Below, piece by piece: positions 32,373 through 42,165 of a DNA stretch of 64,000 bases. A program made the position numbers and the translations under genes. The notes under the pieces were generated by a model, which worked only from the letters and a program-made list of their open reading frames with translations, searched no databases and was not told the origin of the DNA. Source of the DNA: Streptomyces venezuelae (lineage in GTDB: Bacteria; Actinomycetota; Actinomycetes; Streptomycetales; Streptomycetaceae); NCBI RefSeq assembly GCF_008642295.1, contig NZ_CP029190.1:6059501-6123500 (forward strand), given 5' to 3'. Every line of letters begins with the position of its first letter. Within the stretch, counting starts at the first letter, position 1.

Positions 32373-34574
32373 CTAGGTTCCCCTCTCCGCTTGTTCGCGA
32401 ATCTTGTCCGCCAGCTGCGGGGGCATCGGCTCGTGCCGGGCGTAACTGCGGCTGAACCGGCCGGTTCCGTGCGAGACCGAGCGGAGGTCCACGGCGTACC
32501 GGTCGATTTCGATCTCCGGGATCTCGGACCGTACCAAGGTCCGTCCGGGGCCGGCCTGTTCGGTGCCGACCACCCGTCCGCGGCGGCCCGCGAGATCGCT
32601 CATCACGGCGCCGACGTACTCGTCGGGGATCATCACGGCCAGTTCGGCGACCGGTTCGAGGAGGTGGATCCTGGCCTCGCCGGCGGCCTCGCGCAGGGCC
32701 AGGGCGCCGGCCGTCTGGAAGGCGGCGTCGGAGGAGTCCACCGAGTGCGCCTTCCCGTCGCGCAGGGTGATCCGTACGTCGACCAGCGGATAGCCGGCCG
32801 CCACGCCCTTCGCGGCCTGGCCGCGGACGCCCTTCTCCACCGACGGGATGAACGAGCGCGGGACGGCTCCGCCGACCACCTTGTCGACGAACTCGATCCC
32901 GCTGCCGGGCGGCAGCGGCTCGACCTCGATCTCGCAGATGGCGTACTGGCCGTGGCCGCCGGACTGTTTGACGTGCCGGCCGCGGCCGGTGGCCCGGTCG
33001 CCGAAGGTCTCGCGGAGGCTGACCTTGTGCGGCACCGGGTCGACCTGGACCCCGTACCGGGTACGCAGCCGTTCCAGGGCCACGTCCTGGTGGGCCTCGC
33101 CGAGGCACCACAGGACCACCTGGTGGGTGTGCTGGTTCTGCTCCAGCCGCATGGTCGGGTCCTCGGCGACCAGCCGGGACAGCCCCTGCGAGAGCTTGTC
33201 CTCGTCGGCCTTGCTGTGCGCCTCGATGGCCAGGGGGAGCAGCGGGTCGGGCATCACCCAGGGCTCCATCAGCAGCGGGTCGTCCTTCGCGGACAGGGTG
33301 TCGCCGGTCTCCGCACGCGTGAGCTTGGCCACGCAGGCCAGATCGCCGGCGATGGCCCGGGTGAGGGTGCGCTGCTGCTTGCCGAAGGGGGCGGTGAGGG
33401 CGCCGACCCGCTCGTCGACATCGTGGTCCTCGTGGCCGCGGTCGGCGAGCCCGTGCCCGGACACATGGACGGTCTCGTCGGGCCGCAGGGTGCCGGAGAA
33501 GACCCGGACCAGGGAGACCCGGCCGACATAGGGGTCGGAGGAGGTCTTCACGACCTCGGCGAGAAGCGGGCCGTCGGGGTCGCAGACGGCGTCGGGGCGG
33601 GGGCGGCCGTCCGGGGTGGTGACCGGGAGGGCGGTGCGCTCCAGCGGGGTGGGGAAGCCGCCGGTGATCAGTTCGAGGAGTTCGACGGTGCCCAGGCCCT
33701 GGCGGGCGCCGTCGGCGGCGGGGGCGGCCATCAGCACGGGGTGGAAGGTGCCGCGGGCGACGGCCCGTTCGAGGTCGTCGACCAGGGTCTTGACGTCGAT
33801 GTCCTCGCCGCCGAGGTAGCGGTCCATCAGGGACTCGTCCTCGCTCTCGGCGATGATCCCCTCGATGAGCCGGTTGCGGGCGTCGGAGATGAGCTCCAGC
33901 TCGGCGGGGTCCGGGTCGCGCTCCACCCGCTCCCCGGAGGCGTAGTCGTACACCCGGCGGGACAGCAGGCCGAGCAGCCCGGTGACGGGGGAGTGGCCGT
34001 CCGGGCCGGCCGGTCCGTACAGCGGGAGGTAGAGGGGGACGACGGCATCGGGGTCGTCCGCGCCGAAGATCTCGCCGCAGACGGCGGTCATCTGCGCGTA
34101 GTCGGCCCGGGATGCCTCCAGATGGGTGACGACGATGGCCCGGGGCATGCCCACGGCCTCGCATTCCTCCCAGACCATGCGGGTGGCCCCGTCGACCCCG
34201 TCGGAGGCCGAGACGACGAAAAGGGCCGCGTCCGCTGCGCGCAGACCGGCCCTGAGCTCACCGACGAAGTCGGCGTATCCGGGGGTGTCCAGGATGTTGA
34301 TCTTGATTCCGCCCCATTCGACCGGGACGAGGGAGAGCTGGACCGAGCGCTGCTGCCGGTGCTCGATCTCGTCGTAGTCGGAGACGGTCCCGCCGTCCTC
34401 GACGCGTCCGGCCCGGTTCACCGCCCCCGAGGTCAGGGCCAGGGCTTCGACCAGCGTGGTCTTTCCGGCACCGCTGTGGCCGACCAGCACCACGTTCCGC
34501 AGGGACGAGGGCCGCTCGGCCGTCAGTGCCCTGCCGGCGGCTCCGGGCTGTTGCGTGTGTGATTTGTCGCCCAT
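32373..34574 (-). CDS. fusA2: Elongation factor G-like protein (EF-G paralogue)
   Basis: 733 residues, domain order as in EF-G (GTPase, II, III, IV, V). G1 VGHSGAGKTT, G3 DTPGYAD are normal, but the G4 motif, NKxD in true EF-G, reads THLE in AIVVTHLEASRAD. Domain IV has HVKQSGGHGQYA. It matches the second EF-G-like protein of actinobacteria (EF-G2/FusA2 type), reported in mycobacteria to lack ribosome-dependent GTPase activity, so a translocase role should not be assumed. The start follows GGGAGG; divergent from pgsA. Confidence 0.88.
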   Translation of the reverse strand: MGDKSHTQQPGAAGRALTAERPSSLRNVVLVGHSGAGKTTLVEALALTSGAVNRAGRVEDGGTVSDYDEIEHRQQRSVQLSLVPVEWGGIKINILDTPGYADFVGELRAGLRAADAALFVVSASDGVDGATRMVWEECEAVGMPRAIVVTHLEASRADYAQMTAVCGEIFGADDPDAVVPLYLPLYGPAGPDGHSPVTGLLGLLSRRVYDYASGERVERDPDPAELELISDARNRLIEGIIAESEDESLMDRYLGGEDIDVKTLVDDLERAVARGTFHPVLMAAPAADGARQGLGTVELLELITGGFPTPLERTALPVTTPDGRPRPDAVCDPDGPLLAEVVKTSSDPYVGRVSLVRVFSGTLRPDETVHVSGHGLADRGHEDHDVDERVGALTAPFGKQQRTLTRAIAGDLACVAKLTRAETGDTLSAKDDPLLMEPWVMPDPLLPLAIEAHSKADEDKLSQGLSRLVAEDPTMRLEQNQHTHQVVLWCLGEAHQDVALERLRTRYGVQVDPVPHKVSLRETFGDRATGRGRHVKQSGGHGQYAICEIEVEPLPPGSGIEFVDKVVGGAVPRSFIPSVEKGVRGQAAKGVAAGYPLVDVRITLRDGKAHSVDSSDAAFQTAGALALREAAGEARIHLLEPVAELAVMIPDEYVGAVMSDLAGRRGRVVGTEQAGPGRTLVRSEIPEIEIDRYAVDLRSVSHGTGRFSRSYARHEPMPPQLADKIREQAERGT

Positions 34575-34762
34575 GTTGCTCGTGCCTCCCGGTGCGACGG
34601 TGAGGAGGATGGAGTCCTTGAAGCTTTGCACCGCCGTCACCCACCGTCCATACGTAAGTGACACAACGGTGGGTGCGCGGCATCGGGTGCCGTGGCCGCT
34701 GGCTACGATGGGCCAGCCGGTGGCCGTGGTGGCCGTGCGGCCCAGCGACCCCTGGGAAGACC

Positions 34763-35470
34763 ATGCTGAACAAGTACGCGCGTGCCTTCTTCACGCGTGT
34801 TCTCACCCCGTTCGCCGCGTTCCTGCTCCGGCGGGGGGTGAGCCCGGACGCGGTCACCCTGATCGGCACGGCCGGAGTGGTGGCCGGTGCGCTGGTCTTC
34901 TTCCCCCGCGGCGAGTTCTTCTGGGGCACGATCACCATCACCGCCTTCGTCTTCTCCGATCTGGTGGACGGGAACATGGCCCGCCAGGCCGGGGTGTCCA
35001 GCCGGTGGGGGGCCTTCCTCGACTCCACCCTGGACCGGGTCGCGGACGCGGCGATCTTCGGCGGCCTGGCGCTCTGGTACGCGGGCGGCGGCGACAACAA
35101 CGCCCTGTGTGCGGTGGCGATCTTCTGCCTGGCCAGCGGTCAGGTGGTTTCGTACACCAAGGCCCGGGGCGAGTCGATCGGGCTGCCGGTGGCCGTCAAC
35201 GGCCTGATCGAGCGGGCCGAGCGGCTGGTGATCTCGCTGGTCGCGGCCGGTCTCTCCGGGCTGCAGACCTTCGGTGTGCCCTCCTGGATCGGGGTGCTGC
35301 TGCCGGTCGCGCTCTGGGTGGTGGCCGTGGGCTCGCTGGTGACGCTGATCCAGCGGGTGGTGACCGTACGCCGGGAGGCGGCGGAGGCGGATGCCGTGGC
35401 CTCCGACGGGGCCGACGGCTCCGGCACCTCGGCCTCCTCCGCCGGCTCCTCCGAGAACGGCGCCGTCTGA
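34763..35470 (+). CDS. pgsA: CDP-alcohol phosphatidyltransferase, phosphatidylinositol-phosphate synthase type
   Basis: 235 residues, six predicted membrane helices. The CDP-alcohol motif D-x2-DG-x2-AR-x8-G-x3-D-x3-D is exact (Asp66, Asp69, Gly70, Ala73, Arg74, Gly83, Asp87, Asp91). In actinobacteria this gene next to patA and pimA transfers inositol phosphate from myo-inositol phosphate to CDP-diacylglycerol, giving phosphatidylinositol phosphate, the base lipid of PIMs. The tail is Ser/Gly-rich. The ATG follows GGGAAG; the next gene overlaps by 1 base. Confidence 0.92.
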   Translation: MLNKYARAFFTRVLTPFAAFLLRRGVSPDAVTLIGTAGVVAGALVFFPRGEFFWGTITITAFVFSDLVDGNMARQAGVSSRWGAFLDSTLDRVADAAIFGGLALWYAGGGDNNALCAVAIFCLASGQVVSYTKARGESIGLPVAVNGLIERAERLVISLVAAGLSGLQTFGVPSWIGVLLPVALWVVAVGSLVTLIQRVVTVRREAAEADAVASDGADGSGTSASSAGSSENGAV

Positions 35471-36405
35471 TGGGTTCGATGCGGGACCGGCTGACCGACG
35501 GACTGTACGGAGCCGGCTGGGCCGGGGTGAAGAAGCTGCCCGAGCCGGCGGCCGTCGCCCTGGGCCGGCGGATCGCCGACTTCGTCTGGAAGCGGCACGG
35601 CCGCAGCGTGCAGCGGCTGGAGTCGAACCTGGCTCGAGTGCTGCCGGAGGCCGGGCCGGAGCAGCTGCGCGAGCTCTCCCGGGCGGGCATGCGCTCGTAC
35701 ATGCGCTACTGGATGGAATCCTTCCGGCTGCCCGCCGTGCCCAAGGAGCGCTTCGGCCGGGACGTGCGGATAGAGGACGACCACATCCTCCGGGAGGCAC
35801 TCGCCTCCGGCCGCGGAGTGATCGTCGCGCTGCCGCACCTGGCCAACTGGGACCTGGCGGGCGCCTGGGCCACCACCCACCTGGGAATCCCCTTCACCAC
35901 GGTCGCCGAGCGCCTCAAGCCGGAGACGCTGTTCGACCGCTTCGTGGCCTACCGGGAGAGCCTGGGCATGGAGGTGCTGCCACACACCGGCGGCGCCGCC
36001 TTCGGCACGCTCGCCCGACGGCTGCGGGCCGGCGGGCTGGTCTGCCTGGTCGCCGACCGGGACCTGTCCTCCTCCGGCGTCGAGGTGGAGTTCTTCGGCG
36101 CCACCGCCCGGATGCCGGCCGGACCCGCGCTGCTCGCCCAGCAGACCGGGGCGGTCCTGCTGCCGGCCACCCTCTGGTACGGGGACAGCCCCCGGATGTA
36201 CGGCCGCATCCACCCGCCGGTGCCGGTGCCCGAGACGGGCACCCGGCCGGCCAAGACCGCCGCGATGACCCAGATGGTGGCCGACGCCTTCGCGTCCGGC
36301 ATCGCCGAGCACCCCGAGGACTGGCACATGCTCCAGCGGCTGTGGCTGGACGACCTGGAGCCGCGAGGGAACGGGCCGCACGAGGCAGCGGAGGCCGGGG
36401 CGTGA
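35470..36405 (+). CDS. patA: Phosphatidylinositol mannoside acyltransferase
   Basis: 311 residues. HtrB/LpxL-like acyltransferase with the catalytic H-x4-D motif HLANWD (His123, Asp128), then DRDLSSSGVEVEFFG and MPAGPALLAQQTGA. Position between pgsA and pimA, with 1-base (TGATG) and 4-base overlaps, supports transfer of a fatty acyl group to the mannose of PIM at the cytoplasmic face. Confidence 0.9.
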   Translation: MGSMRDRLTDGLYGAGWAGVKKLPEPAAVALGRRIADFVWKRHGRSVQRLESNLARVLPEAGPEQLRELSRAGMRSYMRYWMESFRLPAVPKERFGRDVRIEDDHILREALASGRGVIVALPHLANWDLAGAWATTHLGIPFTTVAERLKPETLFDRFVAYRESLGMEVLPHTGGAAFGTLARRLRAGGLVCLVADRDLSSSGVEVEFFGATARMPAGPALLAQQTGAVLLPATLWYGDSPRMYGRIHPPVPVPETGTRPAKTAAMTQMVADAFASGIAEHPEDWHMLQRLWLDDLEPRGNGPHEAAEAGA

Positions 36406-37571
36406 AGATCGGCATCGTCTGCCCGTACTCCTGGGACGTCCCCGGCGGCGTCCAGTTCCACATCCGCGACCTGGCCGAACATCTGATCGGGCTCGGCCAC
36501 GAGGTGTCCGTGCTCGCTCCGGCGGACGACGACACCCCGCTGCCGCCGTACGTGGTCTCGGCCGGCCGCGCGGTTCCGGTGCCGTACAACGGTTCGGTGG
36601 CCCGGCTGAACTTCGGCTTCCTGTCCGCCGCACGGGTCCGGCGCTGGCTGCACGACGGCACCTTCGACGTGATCCACATTCACGAGCCGGCCTCGCCCTC
36701 GCTCGGGCTGCTGTCCTGCTGGGCGGCGCACGGCCCGATCGTGGCCACCTTCCACACCTCGAACCCGAGGTCCCGGGCGATGATCGCCGCGTACCCGATC
36801 CTGCAGCCCGCCCTGGAGAAGATCAGCGCACGGATCGCGGTCAGCGAGTACGCCCGGCGCACCCTGGTGGAACACCTGGGCGGCGATGCGGTGGTCATCC
36901 CCAACGGGGTCGACGTGGACTTCTTCGCCCGGGCCGAGCCCAACCCCGAGTGGGCGGGCACCACCCTGGGCTTCATCGGCCGGATCGACGAGCCCCGCAA
37001 GGGCCTGCCCGTGCTGATGGCGGCCTTCCCGAAGATCGCGGAGGCCTGCCCGGACGTCCGCCTGCTGGTCGCCGGCCGCGGCGACGAGGAGGAGGCGGTC
37101 GCCACCCTGCCGCCGGAGCTCCGCGCCAAGGTGACCTTCCTGGGCATGGTCTCGGACGAGGACAAGGCGCGGCTGCTGCGCAGCGTGGACGTGTACGTCG
37201 CCCCGAACACGGGCGGCGAGAGCTTCGGCATCATCCTGGTCGAGGCGCTGTCGGCGGGCGCCACCGTGCTCGCCTCCGACCTCGACGCCTTCGCCCAGGT
37301 CCTGGACCAGGGCGCGGCGGGCGAGCTCTTCGCCAACGAGGACCCGGACGCCCTGGCCGCCGCCGCGATCGGGCTGCTCCGCGACCCGGACCGCCGGACC
37401 GCCCTGGCGGTCCACGGCTCGGCCCACGTCCGCCGCTTCGACTGGTCCACGGTCGGTGCGGACATCCTGGCCGTCTACGAGACGGTGACGATGGGCGCGG
37501 CGGCGGTCGCCACCGACGAACGCGTCCCGCTCCGCACCCGGCTGGGCCTGACCCGCGACCCGGGGGCCTGA
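36402..37571 (+). CDS. pimA: Phosphatidyl-myo-inositol mannosyltransferase
   Basis: 389 residues, GTG start in the patA stop (GTGA). GT4 glycosyltransferase: N-terminal CPYSWDVPGGVQFHIRDLAEHL, membrane-contact FHTSNPRSR region, VIPNGVDVDFF, TLGFIGRIDEPRKGLPVL and the GESFGIILVEAL donor-binding motif. It transfers the first mannose from GDP-mannose to phosphatidylinositol. It is the last gene of the pgsA-patA-pimA operon, followed by a 199-base gap with repeats. Confidence 0.93.
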   Translation: MKIGIVCPYSWDVPGGVQFHIRDLAEHLIGLGHEVSVLAPADDDTPLPPYVVSAGRAVPVPYNGSVARLNFGFLSAARVRRWLHDGTFDVIHIHEPASPSLGLLSCWAAHGPIVATFHTSNPRSRAMIAAYPILQPALEKISARIAVSEYARRTLVEHLGGDAVVIPNGVDVDFFARAEPNPEWAGTTLGFIGRIDEPRKGLPVLMAAFPKIAEACPDVRLLVAGRGDEEEAVATLPPELRAKVTFLGMVSDEDKARLLRSVDVYVAPNTGGESFGIILVEALSAGATVLASDLDAFAQVLDQGAAGELFANEDPDALAAAAIGLLRDPDRRTALAVHGSAHVRRFDWSTVGADILAVYETVTMGAAAVATDERVPLRTRLGLTRDPGA

Positions 37572-37610
37572 CGGCCCTGCCTGCCGGCAGATTCGGCAGC
37601 GGCCACGGCC

Positions 37611-37745
37611 CCGCGGGCGCCGCTCGGCCCGGTACCGGCACCGGGCGGGCCGCGAGCCGGGAGCCTGACGGGGGTGGCCGGCGCGGGGCCGGCTTGTCGG
37701 CCGGTTCCGTGGCTGCCATGGCGCCGCGGGCGCCGCTCGGCCCGG
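37611..37745. repeat. 22-bp direct repeats after pimA
   Basis: CCGCGGGCGCCGCTCGGCCC (plus GG) occurs at 37611-37632 and again at 37724-37745. No gene is seen in 37572-37770; the segments around the repeats are GC-rich and could fold, so they may serve as a terminator region for pimA and the opposing gene. Confidence 0.7.
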
Positions 37746-37770
37746 GTAGGCGGGCCGAGCGCCGCCCCGC

Positions 37771-38394
37771 TCAGGGGACCGTGATCCGGCGGTCGGGGCG
37801 CCCTGAGGGGGCGACGCCGACCAGGTACGTCTCACCGCCGGAGGTGTCCAGGCGGACCCGGCCGGGTCCGTCCCAGACCGCCGCGGCCAGCCCGTCGTAC
37901 GCCTCGTCGCCGTGGAAGGAGCCCACCAGCCAGCGCCGCTCCAGCGGCCAGTCGCCCTGCCGTACGTACACCAGCCAGACCGGGTCCGGGCCCGACTCGG
38001 TGCGGTGCACGAGGAGGTGCCGGTCGTCCCGCCCGGGGGCCGCCACGCGCACCGACTCCGGCGCCGAGGACGTCAGCTCGGCCAGCACCAGGACCGGCAG
38101 GGTGACCAGGCTCAGGCCCACGTATCCGGCGCCCCTGACCGATCCGCTCCGCACGCCCAGCGCGAGGGCCCCGGCCAGCGAGGCCAGGACCAGCCACAGG
38201 GACGGCACCTGGTACTCCCGGGCCACGACGAGGGCCATCAGGCCGCCGTCACCGCCCCACAGCCGTCCGGCCGCCGTCCAGCCGGCCAGCGAGAGACCGG
38301 TCAGCAGCAGGGCGCCGGCGAGCAGCAGACGGGGGCGGGGGACGCGCGGGGTGCCGGACGCGGTCCCCGCCCCGGTGGCGCTCAGCGTGGTCAT
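37771..38394 (-). CDS. Membrane protein of unknown function
   Basis: 207 residues from ATG 38394. Three hydrophobic segments (LLLAGALLLTGLSLAGW; SLWLVLASLAGALALG; VGLSLVTLPVLVLAEL) in the N-terminal half, then a soluble domain with HLLVHRTESGPDPVWLVYVRQGDWPLERRW. No family recognised. Divergent from the next gene. Confidence 0.7.
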   Translation of the reverse strand: MTTLSATGAGTASGTPRVPRPRLLLAGALLLTGLSLAGWTAAGRLWGGDGGLMALVVAREYQVPSLWLVLASLAGALALGVRSGSVRGAGYVGLSLVTLPVLVLAELTSSAPESVRVAAPGRDDRHLLVHRTESGPDPVWLVYVRQGDWPLERRWLVGSFHGDEAYDGLAAAVWDGPGRVRLDTSGGETYLVGVAPSGRPDRRITVP

Positions 38395-38479
38395 GACCCC
38401 ACAACAGAGCACGGCCGCGGTAGGAGGCCGGTAAGGCCCGGTCGGGGCCCCGCCCACCGGACCGGTAATGTCACCCCGC

Positions 38480-39019
38480 GTGATCGAAACCCTCGTATGG
38501 ATCGTGCTGGCGCTCGGCGTCATCGGGGTCTACCTCAGCTGGACCGCCGGGCGGCTCGACCGGTTGCACTCGCGGATGGACGCCGCCCGGGCCGCGCTCG
38601 ACGCCCAGCTCCTGCGGCGGGCCTCCGTGGTGATCGAGGTGGCCACCTCCGGGGTGCTGGATCCCGCCTCCTCCCTCGTGCTCTACGAGGCCGCGCACGC
38701 CGCCCGGCAGGCCGAGGAGGACCACCGCGAGGTGGCCGAGAGCGAGCTGAGCCAGGCCCTGCGCGCCGTGTTCGCCGATGCGGCGCAGGTGGAGGCCCTC
38801 AAGGAGGCCCCGGGCGGCGAGCAGGCCGCCGAGGAGCTGGCCGCGGCCGTGCGCCGGGTGCCGATGGCCCGGCGGTTCCACAACGATGCCGTACGCGCCG
38901 CCCGCGCGCTGCGCACCCATCGCAAGGTCCGCTGGTTCAGACTGGCCGGGCACGCACCCTTCCCGCTCGCGTTCGAGATGGACGACGAGCCCCCGGCCGA
39001 CCTGGCCGACCGTCCCTGA
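38480..39019 (+). CDS. LemA-like membrane-anchored protein
   Basis: 179 residues from GTG 38480 (ATG 38468 is the alternative). One N-terminal helix (TLVWIVLALGVIGVYLSW) then a long helical, Ala/Glu-rich body, with RLDRLHSRMDAARAALDAQLLRRASVV resembling the LemA pattern in which a helix bundle follows an N-terminal anchor. It is well conserved in Streptomyces; its function is unknown. The last residues (AFEMDDEPPADLADRP) are acidic. Confidence 0.75.
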   Translation: MIETLVWIVLALGVIGVYLSWTAGRLDRLHSRMDAARAALDAQLLRRASVVIEVATSGVLDPASSLVLYEAAHAARQAEEDHREVAESELSQALRAVFADAAQVEALKEAPGGEQAAEELAAAVRRVPMARRFHNDAVRAARALRTHRKVRWFRLAGHAPFPLAFEMDDEPPADLADRP

Positions 39020-39047
39020 CGTACCTGACCCCTGATTTGTACCCGGT

Positions 39048-39084
39048 GGCCAAGTTGGAAGGAGCCACCGGCTCCTTATTGGCC
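39048..39084. terminator. Stem-loop before pdxS
   Basis: Inner perfect stem AAGGAGCC/GGCTCCTT (39059-39077), extended by GGCCAA/TTGGCC. It lies 29 bases after the LemA-like stop and 91 before pdxS, so a terminator is likely; an attenuator in the pdxS leader is possible. Confidence 0.6.
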
Positions 39085-39174
39085 CTTGCAGTGGACTGGT
39101 CGGTGGCGGTTTGCTCAGCCGAGTAGATCCGTACCCCTGCGGTACAGACGTCTTCCTTCGAGTGAGGTCACCCC

Positions 39175-40095
39175 GTGAGCACGCTTTCCACCAACCCGCA
39201 GTCCGCTGAGTCCTCGGCGATCGGCACCTCGCGCGTCAAGCGCGGCATGGCCGAGCAGCTCAAGGGCGGCGTGATCATGGACGTGGTCAACGCCGAGCAG
39301 GCGAAGATCGCCGAGGACGCCGGCGCCGTGGCCGTCATGGCCCTGGAGCGGGTTCCCGCCGACATCCGCAAGGACGGCGGCGTCGCCCGGATGTCCGACC
39401 CCAACATGATCGAAGAGATCATCGAGGCCGTCTCCATCCCGGTCATGGCCAAGTCCCGCATCGGCCACTTCGTCGAGGCCCAGGTGCTCCAGTCCCTCGG
39501 CGTCGACTACATCGACGAGTCCGAGGTCCTGACCCCGGCCGACGAGGTCAACCACTCCGACAAGTGGGCCTTCACCACCCCCTTCGTCTGTGGCGCCACC
39601 AACCTGGGCGAGGCCCTGCGCCGCATCGCCGAGGGCGCGGCCATGATCCGCTCCAAGGGCGAGGCCGGCACCGGCAACGTGGTCGAGGCCGTCCGCCACC
39701 TGCGCCAGATCAAGAACGAGATCGCCAAGCTGCGCGGCTTCGACAACAACGAGCTGTACGCCGCCGCCAAGGAGCTCCGCGCCCCGTACGAGCTGGTCAA
39801 GGAGGTCGCCGAGCTCGGCAAGCTCCCCGTGGTGCTGTTCTCCGCCGGTGGCGTCGCCACCCCGGCCGACGCCGCCCTGATGCGCCAGCTCGGCGCCGAG
39901 GGTGTCTTCGTCGGCTCCGGCATCTTCAAGTCGGGCGACCCGGCCAAGCGCGCCGCCGCCATCGTGAAGGCCACCACCTTCTTCGACGACCCGAAGATCA
40001 TCGCGGACGCCTCCCGCAACCTGGGCGAGGCCATGGTCGGCATCAACTGCGACACCCTGCCCGAGGCCGAGCGCTACGCCAACCGCGGCTGGTAA
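39175..40095 (+). CDS. pdxS: Pyridoxal 5'-phosphate synthase, lyase subunit
   Basis: 306 residues, GTG start. Nearly canonical Pdx[65 protein letters not shown], and the C-terminal [11 protein letters not shown]. It builds PLP from ribose 5-phosphate, glyceraldehyde 3-phosphate and ammonia, which PdxT provides. A 12-base gap to pdxT indicates one transcript. Confidence 0.96.
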   Translation: MSTLSTNPQSAESSAIGTSRVKRGMAEQLKGGVIMDVVNAEQAKIAEDAGAVAVMALERVPADIRKDGGVARMSDPNMIEEIIEAVSIPVMAKSRIGHFVEAQVLQSLGVDYIDESEVLTPADEVNHSDKWAFTTPFVCGATNLGEALRRIAEGAAMIRSKGEAGTGNVVEAVRHLRQIKNEIAKLRGFDNNELYAAAKELRAPYELVKEVAELGKLPVVLFSAGGVATPADAALMRQLGAEGVFVGSGIFKSGDPAKRAAAIVKATTFFDDPKIIADASRNLGEAMVGINCDTLPEAERYANRGW

Positions 40096-40107
40096 GGCAC
40101 CACTCCC

Positions 40108-40701
40108 ATGAACAACCCCCCCGTGATAGGCGTCCTGGCCCTCCAGGGCGACGTACGGGAGCACCTGATCGCCCTGGCCGCGGCGGACGCCGTGGCCAGG
40201 CCGGTCCGGCGCCCCGAGGAGCTCGCCGAGGTCGACGCCCTGGTCATCCCCGGTGGCGAGTCCACGACCATGTCGAAGCTCGCCGTCCTCTTCGGCATGC
40301 TGGAGCCGCTGCGCGAGCGCGTGCGCGCCGGCATGCCCGTCTACGGCACCTGCGCGGGCATGATCATGCTCGCCGACAAGCTGCTGGACGGCCGTGAGGA
40401 CCAGGAGACGCTCGGCGGCATCGACATGATCGTCCGCCGCAACGCCTTCGGACGGCAGAACGAGTCCTTCGAGGCGCAGATCGACTTCGCCGGCATCGAG
40501 GGCGGACCGGTCGAGGGCGTCTTCATCCGCGCCCCCTGGGTGGAGTCCGTCGGCGCCGCCGCCGAGGTGCTCGCCACGTACGACGGCCACACCGTCGCCG
40601 TGCGCCAGGGCAACGTGCTCGCCACCTCCTTCCACCCGGAACTCACCGGCGACGACCGGGTCCACGCGTACTTCGTGGACATGGTGCGCGCGGGGGCGTG
40701 A
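40108..40701 (+). CDS. pdxT: Pyridoxal 5'-phosphate synthase, glutaminase subunit
   Basis: 197 residues. Class I glutaminase: [11 protein letters not shown], nucleophile Cys in GTCAGMI, and the His-Glu pair in SFHPEL. It releases ammonia from glutamine and channels it into PdxS. The gene directly follows pdxS. Confidence 0.96.
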   Translation: MNNPPVIGVLALQGDVREHLIALAAADAVARPVRRPEELAEVDALVIPGGESTTMSKLAVLFGMLEPLRERVRAGMPVYGTCAGMIMLADKLLDGREDQETLGGIDMIVRRNAFGRQNESFEAQIDFAGIEGGPVEGVFIRAPWVESVGAAAEVLATYDGHTVAVRQGNVLATSFHPELTGDDRVHAYFVDMVRAGA

Positions 40702-40758
40702 CGGCGCTTCGGTAGGATCGGGCACGAACACTGTTGGTTACGCGAAGGAGACAGGCGG

Positions 40759-41511
40759 ATGTCCGGCCACTCTAAATGGGCTACGACGAAGCACAAGAAG
40801 GCCGTGATCGATGCCAAGCGCGGCAAGCTCTTCGCGAAGCTGATCAAGAACATCGAGGTCGCGGCCCGTACCGGCGGCGCCGACCCGGACGGCAACCCGA
40901 CCCTCTTCGACGCCATCCAGAAGGCCAAGAAGAGCTCGGTTCCGAACAAGAACATCGACTCCGCGGTCAAGCGCGGCGGCGGTCTCGAGGCCGGCGGCGT
41001 CGACTACGCGACGATCATGTACGAGGGCTACGGTCCGAACGGTGTCGCGGTGCTCATCGAGTGCCTCACCGACAACCGCAACCGCGCCGCGTCCGACGTG
41101 CGGGTGGCCATGACCCGCAACGGCGGATCGATGGCCGACCCGGGCTCGGTCTCGTACCTGTTCAACCGCAAGGGCGTCGTCGTCCTGCCCAAGGGCGAGC
41201 TGTCCGAGGACGACGTCCTCGGTGCCGTCCTGGACGCCGGGGCCGAAGAGGTCAACGACCTCGGTGAGAACTTCGAGATCATCAGCGAATCCACCGACCT
41301 GGTCGCGGTCCGTACCGCGCTCCAGGACGCCGGCATCGACTACGACTCGGCCGAGTCCAGCTTCGTCCCGACCATGCAGGTCGAGCTGGACGAGGAGGGC
41401 GCGCGCAAGATGTTCAAGCTGATCGACGCGCTGGAGGACAGCGACGACGTGCAGAACGTCTTCGCCAACTTCGACGTCTCGGACGAGGTCATGGAGAAGG
41501 TCGACGCCTGA
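40759..41511 (+). CDS. yebC: YebC/TACO1-family protein
   Basis: 250 residues starting [23 protein letters not shown], the hallmark of the family, with [19 protein letters not shown] and [22 protein letters not shown]. Family members bind DNA as regulators or help ribosomes through hard-to-translate stretches; which applies here is unknown. ATG follows AAGGAG; a TAGGAT box lies at 40713-40718. It often precedes ruvC, as here. Confidence 0.95.
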   Translation: MSGHSKWATTKHKKAVIDAKRGKLFAKLIKNIEVAARTGGADPDGNPTLFDAIQKAKKSSVPNKNIDSAVKRGGGLEAGGVDYATIMYEGYGPNGVAVLIECLTDNRNRAASDVRVAMTRNGGSMADPGSVSYLFNRKGVVVLPKGELSEDDVLGAVLDAGAEEVNDLGENFEIISESTDLVAVRTALQDAGIDYDSAESSFVPTMQVELDEEGARKMFKLIDALEDSDDVQNVFANFDVSDEVMEKVDA

Positions 41512-41530
41512 GGCGGCGTCCACGCTCTGA

Positions 41531-41568
41531 CGGCGGGCCGACGGGGATCACACCCCGTCGGCCCGCCG
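41531..41568. terminator. Terminator after yebC
   Basis: Perfect 16-bp stem CGGCGGGCCGACGGGG / CCCCGTCGGCCCGCCG followed by CGTTTTC. It separates yebC from the ruv genes. Confidence 0.88.
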
Positions 41569-41634
41569 CGTTTTCGGCGCCTGTCGGTGGCACCCGTTAG
41601 CCTGCACAAACAGGAGAGCGAAGAAGGGGGCGGG

Positions 41635-42165
41635 GTGCGCGTACTGGGTGTGGACCCGGGACTGACCCGGTGCGGTGTCGGGGTGGTCGAGGGAGTCGCC
41701 GGCCGCCCCCTGACCATGCTCGGCGTGGGCGTCGTACGCACCCCGCCGGACGCCGACATCGGAGCCCGGCTGGTCGCCATCGAGGCGGGCCTGGAGGCCT
41801 GGCTGGACGAGCACCGGCCGGAGCTGGTGGCGGTGGAGCGGGTGTTCAGCCAGCACAACGTGCGGACGGTCATGGGCACCGCCCAGGCCAGCGCCGTCGC
41901 CATGCTGTGCGCGGCGCGCCGCGGGATACCGGTGGCCCTGCACACCCCCAGCGAGGTCAAAGCGGCCGTCACCGGCAGCGGCCGGGCCGACAAGGCGCAG
42001 GTCGGAGCCATGGTGACCCGGCTGCTCCGGCTGCCGGCCCCGCCGAAGCCGGCCGATGCCGCCGACGCCCTCGCCCTCGCCATCTGCCACATCTGGCGGG
42101 CCCCCGCCCAGAACCGCCTCCAGCAGGCCGTAGCCCTGCACGCCTCGAAAGGCCGCAGCACATGA
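41635..42165 (+). CDS. ruvC: Crossover junction endodeoxyribonuclease RuvC
   Basis: 176 residues, GTG start after AAGGGGG. RNase H-like fold with Asp7 in [12 protein letters not shown], the acidic [21 protein letters not shown] and C-terminal [15 protein letters not shown] with the two Asp. It cuts Holliday junctions. The stop overlaps ruvA by 4 bases (ATGA). Confidence 0.96.
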   Translation: MRVLGVDPGLTRCGVGVVEGVAGRPLTMLGVGVVRTPPDADIGARLVAIEAGLEAWLDEHRPELVAVERVFSQHNVRTVMGTAQASAVAMLCAARRGIPVALHTPSEVKAAVTGSGRADKAQVGAMVTRLLRLPAPPKPADAADALALAICHIWRAPAQNRLQQAVALHASKGRST

